Source: Microbacteriaceae bacterium (lineage in GTDB: Bacteria; Actinomycetota; Actinomycetes; Actinomycetales; Microbacteriaceae). From it: 64,000 nt of DNA. The DNA lies in assembly GCA_004297935.1 (NCBI GenBank), contig SCRE01000018.1, positions 186,001-250,000 of the forward strand, in the 5' to 3' direction. Positions 18,009 to 25,884 of this stretch are shown here, one piece after another (the stretch's first letter is position 1; every line of letters begins with the position of its first letter). Below the pieces are notes generated by a model. The model saw only the letters and a program-made list of their open reading frames with translations, was not told where the DNA came from and made no database searches. The position numbers and the translations under genes were made by a program.

Positions 18009-19010
18009 TCACCCAGGAAGAACGTAACCGCCCTGAGCCGGTACGGCGAGCCCGTCGGCGAGGAGCCCGTCGAGAGCGCGGTTGCGCTGCGTCGCATCCG
18101 CCCAAAGCGATGCGATCTCGGTGTCGGTGACCGGCCGGTGTGCGGCACGCAGTTCGCGCATGATCAGGCCGCGCACGTGCCGGTCGCTGCCCTCGTATCT
18201 CTTTTGAACGGCTTTGCGCGGCCCGAAGTATTCCGGGTAGCCGGCCGCGCGCCAGGCGCAGGCATTCCGCAGCGGGCATACGTCGCAGCGGGGGGTACGC
18301 GCAGTGCAGACGATCGCCCCGAGCTCCATCATGCCCGCGTTGAAGGCGCGGGCATCCGCATCGTCGCGGGGGAGCAGCGCGCGCATTGCCGCCAGGTCGC
18401 GACGTGCATGCGGCGGCGCGGGTTCGCCCTGCCCCTCCGCCGCACGCGCGATCACTCTGCGGACGTTGGTGTCGACCACCGGATGCCGCCTGCCGTATGC
18501 GAAAACGGCGACCGCTCGCGCCGTGTAGTCACCGACGCCCGGCAACGCGAGCAGCGCGTCGACCTCGCTCGGCACGACACCGTCGTGGTGCTCGGTGATC
18601 GCGACCGCGCAGGCGTGCAGCCACAGCGCTCTGCGCGGGTAGCCGAGCGAAGCCCAGGCGCGGACGGCCTCGCCGGGTGGCACGGCGGCAAGGTCGGCTG
18701 GGGTCGGCCAGCGCTCGAGCCACTCCGTCAGAGGCGGGATCACCCGAGCCACCGGTGTCTGCTGCAGCATGAACTCGCTGACCAGCGTGCCCCAGGCACT
18801 GAATCCGGGGCGGCGCCACGGCAGGTCCCGCGCATTGTTGTGGAACCAGTCGATGATCGCGGCGGGCAGCGCCGCAGTCGGTGTCGCGCGAGCGCGGTCG
18901 GCAGCGGCGCGATCGGCGGCGGTGTGAGCAACCCCCGCCGCATCACGATCGGTTTCCGCAACAGGCACACAGCAAGCGTAGGCGGTCCGGGACGGCGCGG
19001 CGTCCTCCAT
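18009..19010 (-). CDS. mutY: A/G-specific adenine DNA glycosylase
   Basis: Base-excision repair enzyme removing adenine mispaired with 8-oxoguanine. From ATG 19010 it has 333 residues. It shows LQQTPVARV, the helix-hairpin-helix LPGVGDYTARAV followed by catalytic Asp in HPVVDTNVRRV, and the iron-sulfur cluster ligands with Cys-X6-Cys-X2-Cys-X5-Cys spacing (CTARTPRCDVCPLRNAC). The C-terminal region is short, so the NUDIX-like 8-oxoG domain of E. coli MutY is absent or minimal, as in other actinobacteria. The Ala-rich first 45 residues look non-conserved, so the true start may be further in. Confidence 0.92.
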   Translation of the reverse strand: MEDAAPSRTAYACCVPVAETDRDAAGVAHTAADRAAADRARATPTAALPAAIIDWFHNNARDLPWRRPGFSAWGTLVSEFMLQQTPVARVIPPLTEWLERWPTPADLAAVPPGEAVRAWASLGYPRRALWLHACAVAITEHHDGVVPSEVDALLALPGVGDYTARAVAVFAYGRRHPVVDTNVRRVIARAAEGQGEPAPPHARRDLAAMRALLPRDDADARAFNAGMMELGAIVCTARTPRCDVCPLRNACAWRAAGYPEYFGPRKAVQKRYEGSDRHVRGLIMRELRAAHRPVTDTEIASLWADATQRNRALDGLLADGLAVPAQGGYVLPG

Positions 19011-19044
19011 CCGATGCGACGGCGCAGGTGCGGCCGAAGCGGAA

Positions 19045-19050
19045 TAGGCT
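19045..19050 (+). promoter_or_regulatory. -10 box for the gene at 19057 (leaderless start)
   Basis: TAGGCT, 6 bases, ATG 19057. It lies 35 bases upstream of the mutY start on the other strand. Confidence 0.45.
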
Positions 19051-19056
19051 CGAAGT

Positions 19057-19746
19057 ATGCACCAGCTGGTTTCCACACCCCTCGTCGACTTTCTCCGCGG
19101 CCTGCGCACGGAGATCGACCACAACTACGGCCACGGTCGGGTGATCGTTGCGGTCGACGGCGTGGCCGGTTCCGGTGCCGGGGACTTCGCCGACGAACTG
19201 GCCCGAGTGTATGCGGAGACCGGGCGCGAGACTTTTCGGGCGTCGATGGAGGACTTCCACCGGCCGCGTGCCGAGCGCTATCAGGCCGGCCGCACCTCAC
19301 CGGAGGGCTACTATCGCGACTCCTATGACTACCGCACCCTGCGCCGCGTGCTGATCGATCCGTTCCGGATGGCCGGGAGCACCGGCTTTCAGACGTCGGC
19401 GTTCGATCTGCGGCGTGACGCACCCGTCGTGACCAGTTGGCAGACCGCCGACCCCGACGGCATCTTGATCGTCGACGGTGTGTTCCTCCTGCGTCCCGAA
19501 CTGATCGGCACCTGGAATTACACGATCGCAATCGATGTGCCGCCGGCTGTCGCATACGAGCGCCTCGCTCAGCGCGAGAACCGGGACCCGGATCCGACCT
19601 CACCTGCCAACGCGCGCTATGTCGGCGGCCGGGAACTGTATCTCGCGGAGGCGGCCCCGTGGTTCGCGGCCGCGGCGGTCGTGGACAACACCGACCCGGC
19701 GCATCCGCGTCGTGTCTTCCCCGACAACGGCTGCGCCTGCGTCTGA
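19057..19746 (+). CDS. Uridine-kinase-like P-loop protein with altered Walker A
   Basis: 229 residues resembling the uridine kinase/phosphoribulokinase family: IVAVDGVAGSGAGDFADELA at 30-49, the substrate-side segment MEDFHRPRAERY, and a middle VLIDPF. In active kinases the P-loop reads G-x-x-x-x-G-K-[ST]; here positions 41-42 are Ala-Gly, so the phosphate-binding Lys and Ser/Thr are both missing. DGVFLLRPEL and PPAVAYERLAQREN match the rest of the fold. It could be a non-catalytic binding protein, or use another phosphate-contact mode. The start is supported by a TAGGCT box. Confidence 0.75.
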   Translation: MHQLVSTPLVDFLRGLRTEIDHNYGHGRVIVAVDGVAGSGAGDFADELARVYAETGRETFRASMEDFHRPRAERYQAGRTSPEGYYRDSYDYRTLRRVLIDPFRMAGSTGFQTSAFDLRRDAPVVTSWQTADPDGILIVDGVFLLRPELIGTWNYTIAIDVPPAVAYERLAQRENRDPDPTSPANARYVGGRELYLAEAAPWFAAAAVVDNTDPAHPRRVFPDNGCACV

Positions 19747-19757
19747 CGCGTTGGCGG

Positions 19758-20753
19758 TCAGCGACCGACAGCGGCAACCACGTCGTCGACGGATGCGAAG
19801 CGGCCGATGCGCTCGACCTCGTGCACGAGCGCGACCAGCGCAGCATTCACCGGCGCCTGCCGGCCGTGCGCTGCTGCCGCGGCGACCACGGCACCGCTCA
19901 GGTAGTCGATCTCGGTGGCCTGACCGCGTTTGAGACTCTGCAGGGTCGAGCCGAGGTTGGGGGTCGCGCCCATCCGCCGGGCCATCAGCGTCGGCAGCGC
20001 ACGGCCGATGGGCAACGGCAGTCGCGCGAAGGTGCGCAGCATTGCATTGTTCAGCCCTTGCAACGAGCCGAAGCGGATGCCGGTGCCCATTCCGAGTCGC
20101 ACCGCCTCGCGCATCGCGGCGGTGATGATCCGGCACAGGCGCCGATCGGCGATCGTCTGTTGCACGCTCCGTCCGGTGATGGCCGGCATCGCGTTGACCT
20201 CGTTGATGATGAGTTTGGTCCATTGGCAGCCGACGAAATTCGCGGCAGCGCGAGTCGGCATCGCCGTGTCGAGCACGGCTGCCGCTTCCCGGATCGCGGC
20301 CGTGGGCTCCGCGCTGCCCGCCCCGAGATAGGTGTTGCCGGTCGCGGTCACCGAGACCCTGCCCGGCCGGGTGTAATTCGCCGCGTAGAGCGCGAGGGCG
20401 CCGATGCAGGTCGAATCCGGCAGGCGGGCGGCGGCGGTCTCCAGCCCTTCCAGGCCGTTCTGCACGATCACGACCGGGATGCCTGCCAGCGGTGACGCGT
20501 TCGCATCGATCGCCACCGCGGCATCCTGCGCCTTGGTGCAGACGAACGCGAGTTCCGGGATCGCGCCCAGCGTCTCGTTCGCGGCGATGGAGGCCCGATG
20601 CTCGCCCCACCGGCCGGTCAGCAGCAACCCGCCCGACCGGATGGCGTCGAGCCCGGCCCCGCGCGCCGTCACCTCGACGTCGTGGCCGGCCCGGTCGAGC
20701 AGTGCCGCGATCGTGCCGCCAATGGCGCCGGCACCGATCACTCCGATTCGCAT
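19758..20753 (-). CDS. Ketopantoate reductase family protein (PanE/ApbA type)
   Basis: NADPH-dependent 2-dehydropantoate reductase fold of 331 residues. The Rossmann motif GVIGAGAIGGTIAALLDRAGHDV is at residues 4-26, a segment equivalent to the catalytic Lys region appears as TKLIINEVNAMPAITGR (about 180), and the helical C-terminal domain follows. In pantothenate synthesis the reaction gives D-pantoate, but this family also includes other 2-oxoacid reductases, and no pan gene is adjacent. A TAGGCT box 6 bases upstream supports the ATG at 20753. It is convergent with the uridine-kinase-like gene, 12 bp apart. Confidence 0.85.
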   Translation of the reverse strand: MRIGVIGAGAIGGTIAALLDRAGHDVEVTARGAGLDAIRSGGLLLTGRWGEHRASIAANETLGAIPELAFVCTKAQDAAVAIDANASPLAGIPVVIVQNGLEGLETAAARLPDSTCIGALALYAANYTRPGRVSVTATGNTYLGAGSAEPTAAIREAAAVLDTAMPTRAAANFVGCQWTKLIINEVNAMPAITGRSVQQTIADRRLCRIITAAMREAVRLGMGTGIRFGSLQGLNNAMLRTFARLPLPIGRALPTLMARRMGATPNLGSTLQSLKRGQATEIDYLSGAVVAAAAAHGRQAPVNAALVALVHEVERIGRFASVDDVVAAVGR

Positions 20754-20759
20754 GAGCCC

Positions 20760-20765
20760 AGCCTA
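20760..20765 (-). promoter_or_regulatory. -10 box for the PanE-like gene (leaderless start)
   Basis: TAGGCT on the minus strand, 6 bases before ATG 20753. Confidence 0.45.
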
Positions 20766-20830
20766 TGCGGCAGCAGGCTGCGCTGAGCTGCACCGGCTCC
20801 TCGTGATGCCGCACCTCGGCCTGTTCTCGT

Positions 20831-22297
20831 TTACTCGACCGAGGAAGTGGTGCCGAGTGCCGCCAACTCGTCCTCGACCGTCTTCGCGATGGATTCAGGC
20901 TTCGCGCCGCGCGAGCGACGGCCATGCGGCAAGGCGAGGGCGATGACGGCGGCGGCGGCGAGCACACCGGCGCCCACGTACACGGCGGGGATGGCGGCAT
21001 CCACGTAGCCGCTCGGCGTCAGCCGACCGCCGGCACCGGTGAAGACGGCGGTCAGCACGGCAACGCCGAGTGCCGTTCCGATCTCGCGCAGCGTCGCGTT
21101 CGTTCCTGACGCCTTGCCGTGGTCTTCTGCCGGCATGTTGGCGAGCACGGCGGTCGCGCTCGGGGCGAACACGAGTCCCATGCCGACACCGGCGAGAGCG
21201 AAGGCGGGGAACAGCTCGTCGTATGGCGTCGTGCGGGTCATGGTCATGGCAATCCACGCCAGGGCCCCGGCCAGCAGAACGAGCCCGACGACGATCGGCA
21301 GTCTGGTGCCGATTCGTGGGGCGAGCAACCCGGCAAGCGGTGCGACGACCATCGGCGCCATCGTCCACGGCATGGTCATCACGCCCGCCTCCAGTGCGGT
21401 GTGGCCCTGCACGATCTGCAGGTACTGGATCAGAATGAACACGGCGCCGAAGATGCCGAAGCTGAACGCGATGCCTACCAGGTTCGCGACCGTGAAACTG
21501 CGGTCGCGGAACAGCCGCAGTGGCAGCAGCGCGTAGGGAGCGCGGCTCTCCCACCAGATGAACGCCAGCAGCAGAGCCGTGCCACCGATCAGAGCGACGA
21601 GCACTTCGAGGCTGTCCCAGCCCGCGTCGTTGCCGCGCACGATGCCGTACACCAACCCGAACACGCCGATACCGGCCAACGCGACGCCGACGACATCCGC
21701 CCGAACACGCTCGCCGAAGCTGTTCGGCAAGACCAGGAAGATCAGCGGAACGGCGATGATGCCGAGCGGCACATTCAACCAGAAGATCGCCTGCCAGTTC
21801 CACCCCTGCACGACCGCACCGCCGATCAGCGGGCCGAGCGCGACACCGAGGCCGGAGATCCCACCCCAGATGCCGATCGCGGCCGGGCGCAGCTTCTCGC
21901 TGACGGTTCCGGCCAGCAGCGTCAGCGACAGAGGCATCAGCGCAGCGGCACCAACGCCTTGGATCGCGCGGGATGCGATGAGCATCCACGGTTCGGTGCT
22001 GAGCGCGCTCAATGCGGATGCGCCGGTGAAGACCGTGATTCCGATCACGAACGCGGTGCGTCGGCCGAACCGGTCGCCGAGCGCGACCGCCAGGAGCATG
22101 AAGGTGGCGAAGCTGAGGGCATAGGCGTTGATCACCCACTGCAGTTCTTGAATGTTCGCCGAGAGATCACGACTGATCACCGGGAGGGCGTTGGTCACGA
22201 CGAGGTTGTCGAGAGTGGCCATGAACATCGGCAGGGACGCGGTCATGATGGCCAGCCAGACCGGCACGCGCCGGAGGCGAGACGAGGGCATGTTCAT
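20831..22297 (-). CDS. DHA2-family multidrug exporter (EmrB/QacA type MFS)
   Basis: About 488-residue proton-driven exporter with around fourteen hydrophobic segments, the hallmark of the DHA2 group. Motifs include LDNLVVTNALPVI in the first helix, GDRFGRR in the first cytoplasmic loop, and the antiporter motif C-like GPLIGGAVVQGWNWQAIFWLNVP. It is divergent from a TetR gene with two matching palindromes in between, the usual layout for a repressor-controlled efflux pump. The start is ATG 22297 or 22291; the frame is open to 22327. Confidence 0.88.
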   Translation of the reverse strand: MNMPSSRLRRVPVWLAIMTASLPMFMATLDNLVVTNALPVISRDLSANIQELQWVINAYALSFATFMLLAVALGDRFGRRTAFVIGITVFTGASALSALSTEPWMLIASRAIQGVGAAALMPLSLTLLAGTVSEKLRPAAIGIWGGISGLGVALGPLIGGAVVQGWNWQAIFWLNVPLGIIAVPLIFLVLPNSFGERVRADVVGVALAGIGVFGLVYGIVRGNDAGWDSLEVLVALIGGTALLLAFIWWESRAPYALLPLRLFRDRSFTVANLVGIAFSFGIFGAVFILIQYLQIVQGHTALEAGVMTMPWTMAPMVVAPLAGLLAPRIGTRLPIVVGLVLLAGALAWIAMTMTRTTPYDELFPAFALAGVGMGLVFAPSATAVLANMPAEDHGKASGTNATLREIGTALGVAVLTAVFTGAGGRLTPSGYVDAAIPAVYVGAGVLAAAAVIALALPHGRRSRGAKPESIAKTVEDELAALGTTSSVE

Positions 22298-22331
22298 TCC
22301 AATCGAAGTCAATACGGATAAAACCAATGTG

Positions 22332-22347
22332 GTAATCGAATGATTAC
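22332..22347. promoter_or_regulatory. Putative TetR operator 1
   Basis: GTAATCGAATGATTAC: the arms GTAATC and GATTAC are exact inverse complements over 4 bases. It lies in the 79-92-bp gap between the exporter and tetR. Confidence 0.65.
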
Positions 22348-22360
22348 AACGGGAACTTTA

Positions 22361-22376
22361 GTAATCGACTGATAAC
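22361..22376. promoter_or_regulatory. Putative TetR operator 2
   Basis: GTAATCGACTGATAAC, the same site with one arm mismatch, 29 bp centre-to-centre from operator 1. Its right end overlaps the tetR -10 box TAACAT at 22373-22378, so binding should block tetR transcription. Confidence 0.65.
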
Positions 22377-22385
22377 ATGTCAAGC

Positions 22386-23078
22386 GTGAGTTCACCATCC
22401 GTGACGGAAGATCCCGCAGAGAAGAATCCCGCAGAGAAGAATCCGGCGAGCGCCGAGAGGATCCCGGCCGGTGAGCGGCGTGAGCAGATCCTCGCGGCCG
22501 CGAGCCGCGTGTTCGGCGAACGCGGCTACGCCGGGGCGACGACGGACCAGGTCGCCCAGGCGGCCGGCATCAGCCAGCCGTACGTGGTGCGGATGTTCGG
22601 CAGCAAGGAGAATCTGTTCGTCGAGGTGCTCGGGCGCGCCCTTGATACCCTGGTCGTCGCTTTCCGCGCGGCGATCGCCGACAGCAAGGCGGCCGGCGAA
22701 GACGTCGAGGCCAGGGGTGCCCGGATCGGCGCGGCTTACGCGGACCTGATCTCTGATCGCGGAATCCTTCTGTCGCTGATGCAGGGCTTCATCATGGGGC
22801 ACGACCCGGTGATCGGCGCGTGCGCCCGCAAAGGCTTTCTGACGATCTACGGCATCATGCGTGACGAGGCCGGGCTCTCGGCCGAGCACGCCGTGGACTT
22901 TCTGGCGCACGGCATGCTCTTCAACACGCTGATCGCGCTGCGCATGACGGATGCCTATGGTGCGGACGACCGGGTCGATGAACTCGTCGGATGCGCGTTC
23001 CGTACCAAACTCGATCTCGTGCTGGGCATCGTCGCCATCGAGAGCAGGGTCGCAACCGAGAGCGCGAAGCAGGCGTGA
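22386..23078 (+). CDS. TetR-family transcriptional repressor
   Basis: 230 residues with an N-terminal helix-turn-helix (about residues 28-72: REQILAAASRVFGERGYAGA, TTDQVAQAAGISQPYVVRMF) and an all-helical ligand domain. Residues before the helix-turn-helix include a direct duplication (AEKNPAEKNP, a 15-bp repeat at 22416-22445). The in-frame ATG at 22377 overlaps the TAACAT box, so GTG 22386, 7 bases after the box, is preferred. Divergence from a DHA2 exporter and twin operators suggest it represses that pump and itself. The ligand is unknown. Confidence 0.88.
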   Translation: MSSPSVTEDPAEKNPAEKNPASAERIPAGERREQILAAASRVFGERGYAGATTDQVAQAAGISQPYVVRMFGSKENLFVEVLGRALDTLVVAFRAAIADSKAAGEDVEARGARIGAAYADLISDRGILLSLMQGFIMGHDPVIGACARKGFLTIYGIMRDEAGLSAEHAVDFLAHGMLFNTLIALRMTDAYGADDRVDELVGCAFRTKLDLVLGIVAIESRVATESAKQA

Positions 23079-24055
23079 GAGGCGCGAACAGCGTGCGCAG
23101 CGGCATCCTGCTCATCGACAAACCGTACGACTGGACGAGCCACGACGTGGTCGCCCGGGTGCGCCGGCTCGCCGGCACGCGCAAGGTCGGACACGCCGGC
23201 ACGCTCGACCCGATGGCGACGGGTCTGCTCGTCCTCGGCATCGGTGCGTCGACCCGACTGCTGACCTATCTGGTCGGCGCGGACAAGGAGTACACGGCCA
23301 CGATCCGGCTCGGCGCGTCGACCACGACGGATGATGCGGAGGGCGAGGTTCTCACTGTTGCACCCACGGGTGCGCTCGAGGCGGCCTGTGCGGATGCGCA
23401 CGGCGCGGATGCCCTCGGCGCGGCGATCGCGCGGCTCACCGGGGAAATCCTGCAGGTGCCGAGCTCTGTCAGTGCGATCAAAGTGGATGGCAAGCGGGCC
23501 TATGCTCGTGTGCGCGGGGGAGAGGATGTCGTTCTGCAGGCGCGGTCGGTCACGATTTCAAGCTTCGAGCTGCTGGATCGCGTAGCGGCTCGCGCCGACG
23601 ACGGCACCGACGCTCTGGACCTCACCGTGCGTATCAAGTGCTCGTCGGGCACCTATGTGCGTGCGCTGGCGCGTGACCTGGGTGCCGATCTCGGCGTCGG
23701 CGGGCATCTGACGGCACTGCGCCGCACGCGGGTCGGTCCGTTCGCGGTGGGCGTGGCATCCGCTCTGGAGAGTGTCGATATGGCACGCGACCTGATCGCG
23801 CCGGCGGACGCAGCGATGGCTCTTTTCGACCGCTATGCTCTGACGCCGCAACAGGCGATCGATCTCGCGCACGGCAAGAAGCTGACCGCCGCAGCCGAGC
23901 AACCCCAGGGCGTGCCGCTGGCCGCGATCGCGCCGGATGGCCGATTAGTAGGCTTGGTGGAGTTCCGCGGGTCGGGCGGTCGTTCGCTCGTGAACTTTCC
24001 GCAGGACGGCGCTGCTTCGACACCGGGCCGGGACAAGCCGGAGGGCAACGCGTGA
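23075..24055 (+). CDS. truB: tRNA pseudouridine-55 synthase
   Basis: Makes pseudouridine at position 55 in the T-loop of all tRNAs. From GTG 23075 (4-base overlap with the tetR stop) it has 326 residues. The signatures are GILLIDKPYDWTSHDVVARV, the catalytic motif HAGTLDPMATGLLV with Asp45, VSAIKVDGKRAYARVRGGE, and KCSSGTYVRALARDLG. GTG 23093 is a possible later start. The overlap with tetR suggests coupled translation with a regulator it has no evident link to. It is followed in overlap by a membrane protein. Confidence 0.95.
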   Translation: MRGANSVRSGILLIDKPYDWTSHDVVARVRRLAGTRKVGHAGTLDPMATGLLVLGIGASTRLLTYLVGADKEYTATIRLGASTTTDDAEGEVLTVAPTGALEAACADAHGADALGAAIARLTGEILQVPSSVSAIKVDGKRAYARVRGGEDVVLQARSVTISSFELLDRVAARADDGTDALDLTVRIKCSSGTYVRALARDLGADLGVGGHLTALRRTRVGPFAVGVASALESVDMARDLIAPADAAMALFDRYALTPQQAIDLAHGKKLTAAAEQPQGVPLAAIAPDGRLVGLVEFRGSGGRSLVNFPQDGAASTPGRDKPEGNA

Positions 24056-24420
24056 TCGAGTGGTTCACCGCGATGCAGGTCGGTGTCGCACTCCTGGCCG
24101 GGCTGCTCTGCCTGGGGCTGGGTTTCGCCGGCCGGGTGCCGAGCGACCTCAGTCTCGGATCGATCGCCCTGGTGACGGTGCTGCTGATCGGGCAGTTCGT
24201 CGTGACGGTCGTCGCGCCGCTGGCCGGCAACGAACCGCGCGGCAACCTCGCCGAGTTCTACGTCTACCTGATTTCGGCGATCATCCTGCCCGTGGCCGGT
24301 GGGTTCTGGGCGCTGATCGAGCGCTCGCGCTGGAGCACGGTCATTCTCGGCCTGATCGGGCTCGCGCTCGCCGTGATGCTGTACCGGATGGGTCAGATCT
24401 GGTTCGTGCAGGGAATGTGA
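24052..24420 (+). CDS. Four-helix membrane protein of unknown function
   Basis: 122 residues, strongly hydrophobic, with four predicted helices (about 8-28, 35-58, 70-90 and 94-116). No catalytic motif is visible. Its GTG start overlaps the truB stop by 4 bases, so it is translationally coupled to truB and sits in the truB-ribF unit. It is not recognised as a named family. Confidence 0.75.
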   Translation: MIEWFTAMQVGVALLAGLLCLGLGFAGRVPSDLSLGSIALVTVLLIGQFVVTVVAPLAGNEPRGNLAEFYVYLISAIILPVAGGFWALIERSRWSTVILGLIGLALAVMLYRMGQIWFVQGM

Positions 24421-24451
24421 GCGCCGCACCGCCTGCGATAATTGAGGCGCC

Positions 24452-24922
24452 ATGATTCAACAACTGACACAGCGCCTTTCCAACGGTAAACGTCCCATAC
24501 GACGGATCAGCGGCTGGGGCCGTGTTCTCGTGCTCGTGTACGGGGTGCTGGCGCTCGCGGCAACCGGGCGAAGCGTCTTCCAGATCATCGACCGATTCGG
24601 CGAAGCGCCGGTGGCGTTCACACTGTCCGGCCTGTCGGCGCTCGTCTACATCGTTGCGACGATTGCGCTCATCACGCCCGGGCGCGCCTGGTACCGGGTC
24701 GCCTGGGTGACGATCAGCTTCGAGCTGGTGGGCGTGCTGATCGTCGGCGCGCTCAGCGTGTTCGCACCCGACGTGCTCGGCGCCGCAACAGCGGATGCGT
24801 TCGGCCGCGATTCGACCGTGTGGTCTGTGTTCGGCATGGGCTATCTGTTCATTCCGCTCGTGCTGCCGATCCTCGGAATCACGTGGCTGGCCACGCACCG
24901 TCGGAGGATCCAGACCACATGA
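24452..24922 (+). CDS. Four-helix membrane protein next to ribF
   Basis: 156 residues with a basic N-terminus (RLSNGKRPIRR) then four hydrophobic segments, ending in HRRRIQTT. It resembles small integral membrane proteins found beside ribF in actinobacteria; a role in flavin supply is only guilt by location. A GATAAT/TAATTG box precedes ATG 24452 by about 7-9 bases. Its TGA overlaps the ribF ATG. Confidence 0.75.
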   Translation: MIQQLTQRLSNGKRPIRRISGWGRVLVLVYGVLALAATGRSVFQIIDRFGEAPVAFTLSGLSALVYIVATIALITPGRAWYRVAWVTISFELVGVLIVGALSVFAPDVLGAATADAFGRDSTVWSVFGMGYLFIPLVLPILGITWLATHRRRIQTT

Positions 24923-25848
24923 GGGTTTTTCGCTCCCCCGCCGAAGTGCCTGCCGGTTTCGGGCCGAGCGCGGTGACGGTCGGCAAGTTCGACGGTGTTC
25001 ACACGGGGCATCGCGCCGTGATCGCGGAACTGGAGCGGGTCGCGGCCGCGCAAGGCCTCGCATCCGCGGTCGTCACGTTCGACCGCAACCCGCTCGAGGT
25101 GCTTGCGCCCGAGAAGTGTCCGGAATCGTTGGTGAGCGTTCCGCAGAAACTCGACCTTCTGGCCGACAGCGGCCTGGATGCGACGCTGATGTTGACGTTC
25201 GATCGCGCGCTGTCCCAGCGCAGCGCAGCGCAGTTCGTGAAGGACATCCTGGTCGACGGCCTGGGTGCCGAAACGGTCATGGTCGGTAGTGATTTCCGAT
25301 TCGGAGCAGGTGGTGCCGGTAACGTAGCGGTTCTGCGCGACCTCGGCGACAGGTATGGTTTCTCGGTCGATCTGATCGACGATGTGCGACCGGCAGGGGG
25401 TGAGCGGGTGTCGTCGACGGGTATCCGCAAATCACTGGCGGCCGGCGATGTCGCGCAGGCCGCACGGCTGCTCGGTCACCTGCATTCCGTTCGCGGAATC
25501 GTCGTGCACGGCGCGAAACGAGGCCGGGAGCTGGGGTTTCCGACCGCGAATCTGTCGCCTCAGCTTGAGGGGCTGATCCCGGCAGACGGCATCTATGCCG
25601 GCTGGCTCGAGACGGGCGGTCAACGGTATGCTGCCGCGATCTCGGTGGGCAACAATCCCACGTTCGAGGGCGTTCCGCAACGGCAGGTCGAAGCGTATGT
25701 GATCGATCGGGAACTCGACCTTTACGATCGGGTCATCTCGGTGTCGTTCGTGGAACGGATCAGAGGCATGGTCGCTTTCACCGGTGTGGACGCGTTGATC
25801 GAGCAGATCCGCGCCGATGTGGAAGACGCCCGCCGCACGCTCGCGTAA
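24919..25848 (+). CDS. ribF: Bifunctional riboflavin kinase / FAD synthetase
   Basis: Phosphorylates riboflavin to FMN and adenylates FMN to FAD. The 309-residue protein has the nucleotidyltransferase domain first (VTVGKFDGVHTGHRAVI with the HTGH phosphate-binding motif, about residues 17-33; SSTGIRKSLAAGDV later). The riboflavin kinase domain follows (GRELGFPTANL with the PTAN motif, about 200-210). ATG 24919 overlaps the previous stop as ATGA, so the two genes are coupled. The open frame upstream to 24820 is not family-like. Confidence 0.96.
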   Translation: MRVFRSPAEVPAGFGPSAVTVGKFDGVHTGHRAVIAELERVAAAQGLASAVVTFDRNPLEVLAPEKCPESLVSVPQKLDLLADSGLDATLMLTFDRALSQRSAAQFVKDILVDGLGAETVMVGSDFRFGAGGAGNVAVLRDLGDRYGFSVDLIDDVRPAGGERVSSTGIRKSLAAGDVAQAARLLGHLHSVRGIVVHGAKRGRELGFPTANLSPQLEGLIPADGIYAGWLETGGQRYAAAISVGNNPTFEGVPQRQVEAYVIDRELDLYDRVISVSFVERIRGMVAFTGVDALIEQIRADVEDARRTLA

Positions 25849-25872
25849 GGCGGGTGACCCGCCCGCGGCCGA

Positions 25873-25878
25873 TACGAT
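25873..25878 (+). promoter_or_regulatory. -10 box for the transporter at 25885 (leaderless start)
   Basis: TACGAT, 6 bases, ATG 25885. Confidence 0.5.
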
Positions 25879-25884
25879 GGGGTA

